Shown here: positions 12,956-20,406 of the stretch, piece by piece
Position numbering within the stretch: position 1 is the stretch's first letter
Layout of the letters: each line of letters begins with the position of its first letter
Assembly: GCA_934271725.1 (NCBI GenBank)
Contig: CAKQSC010000012.1
Location: 1 to 20,406, forward strand
Length of the DNA: 20,406 bases
Source of the DNA: an uncultured Clostridia bacterium
GTDB lineage: Bacteria; Bacillota; Clostridia; Christensenellales; Borkfalkiaceae
Direction: 5' to 3'
Made by a program: the position numbers and the translations under genes
The notes under the pieces: model-generated
Database searches by the model: none
What the model saw: the letters and a program-made list of their open reading frames with translations, nothing else
What the model was told of the DNA's origin: nothing

Positions 12956-14839
12956 TTAATATCCGTAACTGTACGAAAGTCTGCCTATCGGCGCGCTGTC
13001 TCCGCTGACGTAATAGTCCATTATGTCGTCGGGCTTCGTTATATTGTCGGTAACTTTAAACTTTATATAACAATTGTCCGCGGTAAGACCTAAACTCGAA
13101 AGCGGTATCGAATACAATATCACGTTGCCGTAAACCGCGTATTCCGCGCTTGCCGTCTCCGTCCAGTTATAACCGCCCGTAGACTTTTCTATGCTAGTAA
13201 TGCCGTCCGAAGTCGGGTTGCGGTTGATAACGAAGTTATACCCCTCAAAGTTTTTGTCGGAAGAACCCGTGTTTATAAGCACGTTCATCCAACCTTTGTC
13301 GTTTGCGGTATGAGCCGTTACGTCGTCTTTCGTTTTAACGTATATAAACAGATTTTTAGAGTTATGCGTAACTTTTATATCCGTTATATCGTTTCTGTTG
13401 CTGTTGTCTTTGTAAAGAACGCTGTTCGCCGTGGAAGATTTGTAACTTCTTGCAATCGCGTCTCCCTCGAAATCTCTGTAATGCGCATTTACAACGTCCC
13501 ACATAGACAAATCCGAATCGGAAATATCCATTGTGAGTTTCTGATATTTATAGTGCTTCGCTTCCGTATATTTATACTTGCGGATATTCTCGGTAAGTTG
13601 CATATAGAAGTTATCTTTGCAACTGCCTTTCATAGGCTCGATATCTCTTGAATATTCTTCGTTATACACGTCGCAGAAAGTGTATCTGTCGTCCGCTTGT
13701 CTGTACTTAATAGCCATCCATTCGTTCCAACTCGTTATCATAACGTTCCGGACTTCTTTGCCCTCCGCTTCGTAATCAAAAACGGATTGCCATTCGTTCC
13801 GGAAGTTCTTGCCCGCCTGATAATTTTTTTCTACCGTACCCGTTTTATAGTCGTATCCGCGACTGCTTACGGGGTATTTATCGCTGAACTGAACGGTAGA
13901 AGTGTTGTGTTGTGCAACAGATACGCTTATAGCCTTATACTTGTCGTGTATGCTCTGCGGATATTTCCAACTCATCCAAGGAATCGCGTTCGGGTTTTCC
14001 CAAATGCCCTGCGGCCACTGCGATTCTACTATTTCGAGTCTGTCGTACAATTCCTGCGGTATGCAGTCGTTGTACGTAGGATTCCACATCTGTTGGTCGC
14101 TCGAACCTCCGTTGGTTTCCGTTATGCCGGCGAGAAGCGGTTTGCCGTTCGGAGCAAACCAGATACTGTCGTACATATCCGTTTTATAAAACTCGTTGTA
14201 AATCTTGCTTGCCGTCGTTCCCGAATAAGAGTTGGTGTAGAACATTACTTTCGGTACGTTATACCCCTTTTTCTGAAAATCCATTAACGTCTTTAATACC
14301 AACTTAACGACGTCGGGATATACTATCGAGTTAGTCGTATCGAAGCACAGATAGTCGATACCCGCGTTCGTAAGCATTTCGACGTGTCTAGTTACCACCC
14401 ACGGATCCATCATATTGTAATAGCCGTAAAGAGGTTCGGAACAATAATGGAACTCGCCTACTTTGGAATATTCGCTGTCGCCTATCGACAGTAAATATTG
14501 TTCGCCCTGCTCGTCGATAATTTTCTGGTTGTCGTACACGTTCTTTTGTTGATCGTTGTGCTGACCGTGCCACAGAGAATACCATATTCCTACGTATCTC
14601 GCGCCGTCACGCTTACCGTCGACTTCCGAAATAACTCTTCCGAGCGCGTCGGTGCCTACCGTGTTGTACGCGGTATACTCTTCTACCGTAAGATTTCTGT
14701 TGTCGTCGACTCTCGTTATCGTGCCGGGCTTATCGGGCGTTTCGGGTTTGTCGCCGTTTCCGCCTCCGCCCATATCGCAACCGAATAAAGTGCTCATAGC
14801 CAAAACTCCTGCAAATATAGCGCTGAAAATCTTTTTCAT
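12956..14839 (-). CDS. GH99/GH71-like secreted lipoprotein with C-terminal carbohydrate-binding-like domain (paralogue A)
   Basis: A 627-residue lipoprotein with lipobox LFGC (Cys21), then a Gly/Pro-rich linker (23-40). Residues about 80-430 look like a TIM-barrel hydrolase of the GH99/GH71 type: VGIWYSLWHGQH (83-94), EPLYGYY (135-141), DPWVVTRH (145-152), GIDYLCFDTTN (160-170), APNGKPLLAG (229-238), ESQWP (272-276), PWMSWKYPQ (287-295) and VMITSWNEWMA (366-376). The NEW motif recalls the WNEW of GH99-like proteins. Residues about 460-627 resemble a CBM9/DOMON-like beta sandwich. Glu272, Glu373 and Asp167 are conserved in the downstream paralogue and are catalytic candidates. No activity can be named. 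The ATG has the AAGGTGA ribosome binding site nine bases after the previous stop. Confidence 0.75.
   Translation of the reverse strand: MKKIFSAIFAGVLAMSTLFGCDMGGGGNGDKPETPDKPGTITRVDDNRNLTVEEYTAYNTVGTDALGRVISEVDGKRDGARYVGIWYSLWHGQHNDQQKNVYDNQKIIDEQGEQYLLSIGDSEYSKVGEFHYCSEPLYGYYNMMDPWVVTRHVEMLTNAGIDYLCFDTTNSIVYPDVVKLVLKTLMDFQKKGYNVPKVMFYTNSYSGTTASKIYNEFYKTDMYDSIWFAPNGKPLLAGITETNGGSSDQQMWNPTYNDCIPQELYDRLEIVESQWPQGIWENPNAIPWMSWKYPQSIHDKYKAISVSVAQHNTSTVQFSDKYPVSSRGYDYKTGTVEKNYQAGKNFRNEWQSVFDYEAEGKEVRNVMITSWNEWMAIKYRQADDRYTFCDVYNEEYSRDIEPMKGSCKDNFYMQLTENIRKYKYTEAKHYKYQKLTMDISDSDLSMWDVVNAHYRDFEGDAIARSYKSSTANSVLYKDNSNRNDITDIKVTHNSKNLFIYVKTKDDVTAHTANDKGWMNVLINTGSSDKNFEGYNFVINRNPTSDGITSIEKSTGGYNWTETASAEYAVYGNVILYSIPLSSLGLTADNCYIKFKVTDNITKPDDIMDYYVSGDSAPIGRLSYSYGY
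12980..13019 (-). repeat. 40-base stretch identical to 14873-14912 (3' end of paralogue A)
   Basis: Identical over 40 bases, including every third codon position, with the same place in the paralogous gene. It codes the DYYVSGDSAPIGR segment near the C-terminus. Confidence 0.9.
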
Positions 14840-14848
14840 ATATTCACC

Positions 14849-16663
14849 TTAATATCCGTAAGAATATGCAAATCTGCCTATCGGCGCGCTGTCTCCGCTG
14901 ACGTAATAGTCCGTTATATCGTCGTATTTCGTTACGTTGTCGCACGCTTTTATTCTAACGTAGCAGTTGTCGGAAGTAAGCCCCAGAGCGGAAAGAGGTA
15001 TCGAATATATTATCGCGTTGCCGTTCAATTTATATTGCGCGGTACCCGCACCCGTCCAGTTATATCCGCCCGTAGATTTCTCTATCGAGGTCGTTCCGTT
15101 ATCCGTCGGCGTTCTGTTGATTATATAATTGAAACTGCCGAAAGCGTTTTCGTTGCCGTCCGTCGTCTTAATTAAAAGGTTCATCCAGTTTACGTCCGTT
15201 CCGTTATAAGCCGTTATATCGCTTGCGCAGGTAACCTTTACGTACAAGTTGTTTTTGTCGTGCGTAACCTGTACGGACGTTATGTCGTTTCTTGCCGAGT
15301 TATCCGTATACGTGGTCGTTTTAAACGCGTCCGAATAACTTCTGTTAAGAGCGTCTCCCGCAAAATCTCTGTAAGTCTTTGCGAAATCACCCCAGTTAAG
15401 AGTAAAGTCGCTTATGTCGACGGTGTTAAGGTCGTAAGAATAATGTTTCGCGGACGTATATTTGAACTTTCTCGTGTTGGTGAGAGTCTGAATTACGTAA
15501 TTGTCTTCGTAACCCCCTTTCATCATCTCAACGTCTCTCGAATATTCTTCGCTGAACGTGTCTACGAAAAACGCTTTGTCGCCGTCGTCGAGTTTTTGAG
15601 CCATCCATTCGTTAAAGCCCGTTATCATAACGTTGTTTACGGGTTGCTTTTTCGCGTCCGCATTGTTGTCGAACACGCTTTGCCACTGACCTTCGTAGTT
15701 GGTTCCGAGCGCTTTGTTTTTGGTGCGGTTTACGAACTTGTTCCAGTCGTAGCCCCTGCCTTTGTTGCTGTACTCGCCGTCGCTCATTTTAGCGGCGGGG
15801 TGTTGCGCGAGAGAAACGCTCATATATCCGTTATAGTTTTCCTGCGGATAGTTCCAACTCATCCAGGGCATACCCGTTTCTTTGTCTACTATCGTAGAGC
15901 CGTTGGGCCATTGCGATTCTCTGAAATCGAAATAGTTAGTATATAAGTTCTCGTACAGCGTAGGATTGCTCGATTGATTGTCTCTTACGCCGATGATAAG
16001 CGGTTTGCCGTTGGGCGCGTACCACAAATCTTTATACAGTTCTTTTGAATATATATCGTTATACAGAGAAAGTATCACGTTTGCGGAACCCGTGTTCGTG
16101 TAGAAAGTTACTTTCGGAACGTCGAATCCCTGATCGTAAAATGTCTGCAATATCTCAAATATTTTTATAACCGTTCTCGTGTAAGAGTGCGCGTTGGTGC
16201 AGTCGTATACGAGATAGTCGACGCCCATAGCCATCATAATTTCTATATGACGGGTTATTATCCACGGATCGTCGCTACAATAATATCCGTAAAGAGGCTC
16301 GCCCCAATAGTGGAACTTTTTGGAGTTTACGTTAAGGTAATCGCTCCCTAAATAGTCGGGATACTGTTCCAGAAGTTTGGTAATGTCGAGAACCTCTCCC
16401 GCGGTTTCGTGCCAGCCGTGCCACGTGTGATAGAAAATACCCACGTCGTTGCCGTTGTCCACCGCGCCCGCTTCCGCAACTCTTCCTTCTTTGTCCGTTG
16501 CCGTCATATTAGCCAACGTATATTCAAAATCCGTAAGCCCTCTCGCGTCGGCGACTCTTTTTATTCCGCCCGTGTTATCTCCGCCCGTCTTACCGCACGC
16601 GAAAGAAAACAACAAAGTCGCCGTCATTGCAACGGAAAGTATCGCGCTTGCTATTTTTTTCAT
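14849..16663 (-). CDS. GH99/GH71-like secreted lipoprotein with C-terminal carbohydrate-binding-like domain (paralogue B)
   Basis: A 604-residue paralogue of the next gene in the operon, with the same domain order. The signal ends in SFAC with Cys23. The barrel blocks are VGIFYHTWHGWH (74-85), EPLYGYY (122-128), DPWIITRH (132-139), GVDYLVYDCTN (147-157), APNGKPLIIG (216-225), ESQWP (249-253), PWMSWNYPQ (266-274) and VMITGFNEWMA (345-355). The CBM9-like tail begins near 435 and ends in PIGRFAYSYGY. Conserved acidic residues Glu249, Glu352 and Asp154 match those of paralogue A. Loops differ most between residues 85 and 115 and 230 and 245, which could change the glycan recognised. The gene starts 15 bases after the permease stop with an AGGAG ribosome binding site. 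It probably acts on a polysaccharide held at the cell surface. Confidence 0.75.
   Translation of the reverse strand: MKKIASAILSVAMTATLLFSFACGKTGGDNTGGIKRVADARGLTDFEYTLANMTATDKEGRVAEAGAVDNGNDVGIFYHTWHGWHETAGEVLDITKLLEQYPDYLGSDYLNVNSKKFHYWGEPLYGYYCSDDPWIITRHIEIMMAMGVDYLVYDCTNAHSYTRTVIKIFEILQTFYDQGFDVPKVTFYTNTGSANVILSLYNDIYSKELYKDLWYAPNGKPLIIGVRDNQSSNPTLYENLYTNYFDFRESQWPNGSTIVDKETGMPWMSWNYPQENYNGYMSVSLAQHPAAKMSDGEYSNKGRGYDWNKFVNRTKNKALGTNYEGQWQSVFDNNADAKKQPVNNVMITGFNEWMAQKLDDGDKAFFVDTFSEEYSRDVEMMKGGYEDNYVIQTLTNTRKFKYTSAKHYSYDLNTVDISDFTLNWGDFAKTYRDFAGDALNRSYSDAFKTTTYTDNSARNDITSVQVTHDKNNLYVKVTCASDITAYNGTDVNWMNLLIKTTDGNENAFGSFNYIINRTPTDNGTTSIEKSTGGYNWTGAGTAQYKLNGNAIIYSIPLSALGLTSDNCYVRIKACDNVTKYDDITDYYVSGDSAPIGRFAYSYGY
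14873..14912 (-). repeat. 40-base stretch identical to 12980-13019 (3' end of paralogue B)
   Basis: Partner of the identical stretch in paralogue A. Flanking sequence on both sides differs at scattered positions. Confidence 0.9.
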
Positions 16664-16678
16664 ACATTTTCTCCTAAA

Positions 16679-17590
16679 TTATCCTTTAATACCCGACATC
16701 GTTACGCCCTCTATAAGTTGTTTTTGGAATATGGCGAACAATATCGTAGGTATAACCGACATAAACACCGCGCCTGCGAACACTACTTCGTTACCCTGCG
16801 AACCGCGGTTACTCGGGTCCGTAGTGAAACCGTAAAGTACGAGCGCAATGGTTTTTACCGCGCCGTCGTTTTTATAACTTCTTAAAAATACCAACGGTCC
16901 GTAATAATCTCCCCAGTACGCTATGAATACCTGTACCATAACGTAGATAAGCACGGGTACGCAAAGCGGAAGGACTATTTTGAAATATCTTGTAAAAGTG
17001 TTTGCTCCGTCAATCTTCGCCGCGTCTTCCAAAGCGTTGGGAATACCCATCATAAACTGTCTTATAAGGAATATATACACCGCGCCTCCGCCGAAAATAT
17101 TCGGAACGGTAAAGGGCGCAATCGTGTCCAGCCAGCCGAATTTGGCGTACATTACGTAAAGAGGAAGTTGCGTTACCGCCGCCGGCAACATCATTGTTCC
17201 CAGCATTAACGCGAACATTACTTTTCTTCCTACCCACCTTAACTTCGCAAACGAATAGGCGATGATAGATGACGCTATGGGTACGACGACGAGGTTGAAC
17301 GCTATTATGATAAGCGTATAGATAAGTCCCGTGCCGTATCCGCCCGTTTTAAATATGGTTACGTAATTCTTAAACATAGGTTTCGACGGGAAAAACTTTA
17401 AAGTCGAAACTTCTTCTACGTTCATAAGACTTTGGCAAATCATATAAAAGTACGGGAAGAGCAGGAATATCGCCAAAATAACCATTATAGTATATAAAAC
17501 GGTTTTATACGCTATATTTTTTCTTTTCGCTTTTCTGTTATGCTCGTCGAGTATCGCGGTAGCATTGACGAAAGTCGTTTCGTTTTCCAT
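16679..17590 (-). CDS. CUT1-type carbohydrate ABC transporter permease, MalG/LacG-like
   Basis: A 303-residue inner permease subunit with about six membrane segments, the first at about residues 30-50 after a charged cytoplasmic N-terminus. The EAA loop that contacts the ATPase is EDAAKIDGANTFTRYFKIVLP (about 188-208), with the conserved G-x(9)-LP pattern. The C-terminal QKQLIEGVTMSGIKG ending is typical of MalG-like subunits. I chose the ATG at 17588-17590, not an upstream in-frame Met at 17641, because it leaves one base after the previous stop and has GGGGAGG nine bases upstream. With its partner it should import an oligosaccharide delivered by the binding lipoprotein. No ATPase gene lies in the operon, so a shared MsmX-type ATPase is likely. 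Confidence 0.94.
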   Translation of the reverse strand: MENETTFVNATAILDEHNRKAKRKNIAYKTVLYTIMVILAIFLLFPYFYMICQSLMNVEEVSTLKFFPSKPMFKNYVTIFKTGGYGTGLIYTLIIIAFNLVVVPIASSIIAYSFAKLRWVGRKVMFALMLGTMMLPAAVTQLPLYVMYAKFGWLDTIAPFTVPNIFGGGAVYIFLIRQFMMGIPNALEDAAKIDGANTFTRYFKIVLPLCVPVLIYVMVQVFIAYWGDYYGPLVFLRSYKNDGAVKTIALVLYGFTTDPSNRGSQGNEVVFAGAVFMSVIPTILFAIFQKQLIEGVTMSGIKG

Positions 17591-17591
17591 A

Positions 17592-18608
17592 TCATTCGTC
17601 CTCCCCGTAGAATACCCAACTGCTCGTCTTGAACAATACAAGAGTAAGAATACCTATCATTATGAGCATTACCCAGGAAAGCGCCGAGGCGTAACCTTTC
17701 CATTTTGCCGTAGCGAACGCTTTCTGATAAATAAGCACGCCCAAAGTGTTGAGCGAATCGCTGACCGACACGCCGTCGCTGTACATAAGCGAACCCGTGT
17801 ATTGAACAGAGCCGATTATGGACATTATCAGATTGTAGAAAATCATCGGCGTGGACATAGGTATGGTTATGCTTGCGAACTTATGAAGTTTGCTTGCCCC
17901 CTCTATGTCCGCCGCTTCGTAAAACTGCACGTCAATCGCCTTGAATGCGGACAGCCACAATATCATGCCTCCGCCGACGCCCCAAAGGTTAAGGAAGAAC
18001 AAGGAAGCAATGGCTTTCGCGCCCTCCGAATAAACCCACCGCGACGCGGGAAGTCCCATTCCCACGAGAATACGGTTAAAGAAGCCCATCTGTGTGGTAA
18101 ACTCGCTGTATCTCATCATATCCTTGTAAAGGAATACGCCTGCGATTGCGGGTATCATACACGGCAGATAGTACATTATTCTGAATGCGTTTACTCCTTT
18201 TATCTTCGTGTTGACGAGAAGCGCGACGAAATAAGAAGTCACCAGGCTTAACGGAACGCTTACGGCGGTGTAATAAAAGGTATTTAAAAGCGCGCCCTTC
18301 GTTTCGTTTGCCCACTTCTCCGCAAAAATCATTCTGTAATTCTTTAACCCGTACCACTGCCATAAATTAACGCCGTCCGTACGGTAAAAAGACATATAAA
18401 GCGAATAAATCGCGGGTATAAACGTAAAAACTACAAGTCCCACAAAAAGAAGCGAGTTAAAAGTCCAGCCGACGTAATTGTCTTTAAGGAACTTTTTAAT
18501 TTTTAGTTTTGCCGTTGCGGGAGCGTTGACGGTATACATTCCGGGTATTTTCGCGTCCGGAGTTCTTACTATACCGTCATCGCTTACAACGTTTTTGTTT
18601 TCTGTCAT
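17592..18608 (-). CDS. CUT1-type carbohydrate ABC transporter permease, MalF/LacF/UgpA-like
   Basis: A 338-residue permease with a cytoplasmic N-terminal arm of about 48 residues and about six membrane segments (first at 49-72). The EAA loop is YEAADIEGASKLHKFASITI (230-249), preceded by FKAIDVQF, as in UgpA/LacF subunits. It pairs with the MalG-like permease encoded one base downstream, giving the usual heterodimer of CUT1 importers for oligosaccharides. The stop codon TGA and the next ATG are separated by a single T, which points to translational coupling. Upstream, the sugar-binding protein gene ends 19 bases before this ATG. The N-terminal arm is longer than usual and carries two small proline-containing stretches without known function. 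Confidence 0.94.
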   Translation of the reverse strand: MTENKNVVSDDGIVRTPDAKIPGMYTVNAPATAKLKIKKFLKDNYVGWTFNSLLFVGLVVFTFIPAIYSLYMSFYRTDGVNLWQWYGLKNYRMIFAEKWANETKGALLNTFYYTAVSVPLSLVTSYFVALLVNTKIKGVNAFRIMYYLPCMIPAIAGVFLYKDMMRYSEFTTQMGFFNRILVGMGLPASRWVYSEGAKAIASLFFLNLWGVGGGMILWLSAFKAIDVQFYEAADIEGASKLHKFASITIPMSTPMIFYNLIMSIIGSVQYTGSLMYSDGVSVSDSLNTLGVLIYQKAFATAKWKGYASALSWVMLIMIGILTLVLFKTSSWVFYGEDE

Positions 18609-18627
18609 TATTTGTTTATCCTCTGTA

Positions 18628-20019
18628 TCAGAATACCAACGCGTCGTCGATATCCGCCTTTGCAGTACTCATTACTTTATTAAGATCTTTACTTGCGTTG
18701 GATGCGCCGTTGAACATAGACTGTATAGCCGTCTGAATGTCTGCTTTTGCGGAAAGATCCGTTCTCGCAAAAAATTCGCAGGAAGTTTTGTATTCCGAAC
18801 CGTAAGTATACGCCGAAAGGTTAAGATTTTTATATTTTCCGCCCCAGTTAGCCGTCTTATAGTCCGCAAGGTCTTTTCTTATTGACGCGAGGTTAAGTCC
18901 GTTGTTAGCCATGTTCTGTTGTCCGTCGTAACTTAAAAGATGACGAAGGAAAGCCCACGCAACGTCTTTGTTTTTACTGCTCGAAGCAATAGAATAACCC
19001 GCAATACCCGCGCCGATCTTCGGCGTGCCGTTTGCCGTGATAAGCGGGAAAGACACAAGGTCTATTTTATCTTTGAGAGCAGTTCTGTCCGCGTAAAGCG
19101 AAACGGACGCGGACTGGAATATCATTGCGCTACCGCCGTTTTCAAAAGATTTAGTAGTAGCGTTCTGCGAATCGCAGATGTATTTTTTCGTTACCATTTC
19201 TCTTACCATTTGAAGGCATTGCATGGTCTTTTCGTTGGAAATGCTGTTCTTGCCGTTTTCGTCTATGGGTTCGGAACCGTAAGCCGAAAGCATAGGATAA
19301 CAAACGGACAACCAGGTGGTAAGGTTTGCGTCTACAACGTAGCAATCCGACATATTGTGCGTATCCATATAAGATCTCAACGTCGCGCATACGTCCATAA
19401 ACGTATCCCACGTCCAACCGTTCTTAACGAGGTTCATATCTACGCCCGCTTTCGTGAACAAGTCTTTGTTGTAGAACGTTACTACGCTGTCGCAGGATCT
19501 GGGAACTACGTATTTTTTGGAGTCGATCGACCCCATATCGAAATATTCGGTATAGAAATCTTCTTCAAAATCCATTTCGCCTGCTTTTTCCGCCGCGGAA
19601 ATATAGGGATTAAGGTTTTCAAACAAGCCCGCGTCCGCTATTTCCAAAAAGTCGGGAGAGTTGGTCCAAAGTATGTCGGGCATAACACCTTTACCCGCCT
19701 TTTCCGCCGCCGCCATATTCATAACGTCGTTTACGTAACTGTTTACGGAAAGATAGTTCATAGAGATTTCTACGTTAGGATACATATCCGAGAAATCGTC
19801 TATAAGGCATCTAATCATATCTCTTTCGTTTTGGTTTCCGCCGGGTACCGCTATCGCAATGTCCGCTTCGACGTTTTTATCGAGGTTTATTACTATATCG
19901 GTATCCTTTCTGTCGTCGTCGGACGGTTTATCGTTACCGCTTCCTTTACCGCAGGCAAAGGAAAACAGCACCGTTAAAGAAAGCAACACAGCCGTAAATA
20001 AGCATAATAATTTTTTCAT
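18628..20019 (-). CDS. Extracellular sugar-binding lipoprotein of a CUT1 ABC transporter (family 1 solute-binding protein)
   Basis: A 463-residue lipoprotein. The signal peptide ends in SFAC with the lipid-modified Cys at 23, followed by a short Gly/Asp/Lys linker. The fold of family 1 binding proteins is shown by the opening beta strand and helix (about 52-85, with DDFSDMYPNVEI), the MPDILWTNSPDFLEIADAGLFENLNPYI region (about 113-140), YVVPRSCDSVVTFYNKDLF (about 169-187), GWTWDTFMDVCATLR (about 201-215), and the GYSIASSSKNKDVAWAFLRHL block (about 340-360). It captures an oligosaccharide at the membrane surface and hands it to the permeases. Expression as the second or later gene of the operon is suggested by 27 bases to the preceding stop and an AAGGAGAG ribosome binding site. 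The ligand cannot be read from the sequence. Confidence 0.94.
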   Translation of the reverse strand: MKKLLCLFTAVLLSLTVLFSFACGKGSGNDKPSDDDRKDTDIVINLDKNVEADIAIAVPGGNQNERDMIRCLIDDFSDMYPNVEISMNYLSVNSYVNDVMNMAAAEKAGKGVMPDILWTNSPDFLEIADAGLFENLNPYISAAEKAGEMDFEEDFYTEYFDMGSIDSKKYVVPRSCDSVVTFYNKDLFTKAGVDMNLVKNGWTWDTFMDVCATLRSYMDTHNMSDCYVVDANLTTWLSVCYPMLSAYGSEPIDENGKNSISNEKTMQCLQMVREMVTKKYICDSQNATTKSFENGGSAMIFQSASVSLYADRTALKDKIDLVSFPLITANGTPKIGAGIAGYSIASSSKNKDVAWAFLRHLLSYDGQQNMANNGLNLASIRKDLADYKTANWGGKYKNLNLSAYTYGSEYKTSCEFFARTDLSAKADIQTAIQSMFNGASNASKDLNKVMSTAKADIDDALVF

Positions 20020-20046
20020 ATTTTTCTCTCCTTGTCTTTAAACATA

Positions 20047-20406
20047 TCAATAATCGACGAGCGACGCAAGAATATTCATTGCGTACAATCTTGCCGAATA
20101 ATCGTTAAGGTGATTGATGCCGTTGCCCGTTACGTCAACGTATTTTTTGGTTTCGAGCATCGTAAGGCTTTGCGTCCACATATCGAGCGTGTATACGTTG
20201 TCGATAGAAGTTGCAAGCGAGTCCATTTTGCTCCAATACTTCTCGAACAAATCCGTATTATAAGCGGTAGGAGCGGTCGTAAACGCCTTGATTATAAGAA
20301 CTTCGCAATCGGGGTTCGCGCCCTGAACGTCCATTATTATCTTTTCGATATTGTCTTTAAACGCGTTTGCGGAGTTGTTACCGCCACAATCGTTTATACC
20401 GAAGTG
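20047..20406 (-). CDS. SGNH/GDSL hydrolase, C-terminal part (cut by right window edge)
   Basis: An open minus-strand frame of 119 codons ending in TGA at 20047-20049; its start lies beyond the window. Two of the conserved blocks of SGNH esterases are present: FGINDCGGN at residues 2-10 (block III, with the oxyanion-hole Asn) and TGNGINHLND near the end, which carries the block V catalytic His. The usual Asp three residues before that His is not at its standard spacing, as in some Firmicutes subgroups. Such enzymes deacylate carbohydrates. As the gene upstream of the binding protein in a tight operon, it is likely a second polysaccharide esterase. Whether it carries a signal peptide cannot be seen. 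Confidence 0.8.
   Translation of the reverse strand, partial: HFGINDCGGNNSANAFKDNIEKIIMDVQGANPDCEVLIIKAFTTAPTAYNTDLFEKYWSKMDSLATSIDNVYTLDMWTQSLTMLETKKYVDVTGNGINHLNDYSARLYAMNILASLVDY

Noticed and set aside
17591..17641. Upstream in-frame start extending the MalG-like permease by 17 residues
   Set aside because: It would overlap the preceding permease gene by about 50 bases and lacks a ribosome binding site, while the ATG at 17590 has GGGGAGG and a one-base gap to the stop.
18940..19977. 345-codon plus-strand open frame across the sugar-binding protein gene
   Set aside because: It is antisense to a clear solute-binding lipoprotein with a signal peptide, and has no start signals of its own.

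Overview
The window looks like a chromosomal segment of an anaerobic, low-to-mid GC Gram-positive bacterium, most likely an uncultured gut member of the Clostridia (Firmicutes/Bacillota). The reasons are an AddB-type recombination nuclease, a CIRCE-controlled groES-groEL operon, strong AGGAGG-like ribosome binding sites, many secreted proteins with lipoprotein signals and no outer-membrane proteins, a CUT1 sugar transporter without its own ATPase, and a small palindromic repeat of a type I remember from gut Clostridia. UGA serves as a normal stop, so the standard bacterial code fits. Placement below class is inference.

Layout. Bases 1-731 (minus) hold the N-terminal part of an AddB-like protein. 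It is divergent from an orphan lipoprotein at 857-1927 (plus) that appears to be transcribed almost leaderless. A dCMP deaminase (2087-2536, minus) is divergent from groES-groEL (2718-4637, plus), which has a sigma-A promoter and a CIRCE operator. From 4728 to the right edge every gene is on the minus strand. Read in the direction of transcription there are three blocks. The first (20406 down to 11642) is a seven-gene operon: SGNH esterase (cut by the window edge), sugar-binding lipoprotein, two CUT1 permeases, two tandem paralogous GH99/GH71-like lipoproteins with C-terminal carbohydrate-binding-like domains, and an alpha/beta-hydrolase esterase lipoprotein. The second (11335-8084) is a 1083-residue surface protein of Ig-like domains with a Cys-containing C-terminal membrane anchor. 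The third (7869-4774) is a cytoplasmic GH78 alpha-L-rhamnosidase followed by a divergent RpiB/LacA/LacB-family isomerase.

Working model (inference). The minus-strand region is a glycan-use locus. Lipid-anchored esterases and GH99-like enzymes trim an acylated, rhamnose-containing polysaccharide at the cell surface, and the binding protein and permeases import the fragments, energised by an ATPase encoded elsewhere. The cytoplasmic rhamnosidase removes rhamnose, and the isomerase acts on a downstream sugar phosphate. The substrate cannot be read from the sequence.

The least-explained parts are the GH99-like paralogue pair, the isomerase that lacks two catalytic-site histidines of RpiB, a fourfold unnamed module interleaved with Ig-like domains in the surface protein, that protein's C-terminal anchor, and the repeat cluster at 11412-11636.
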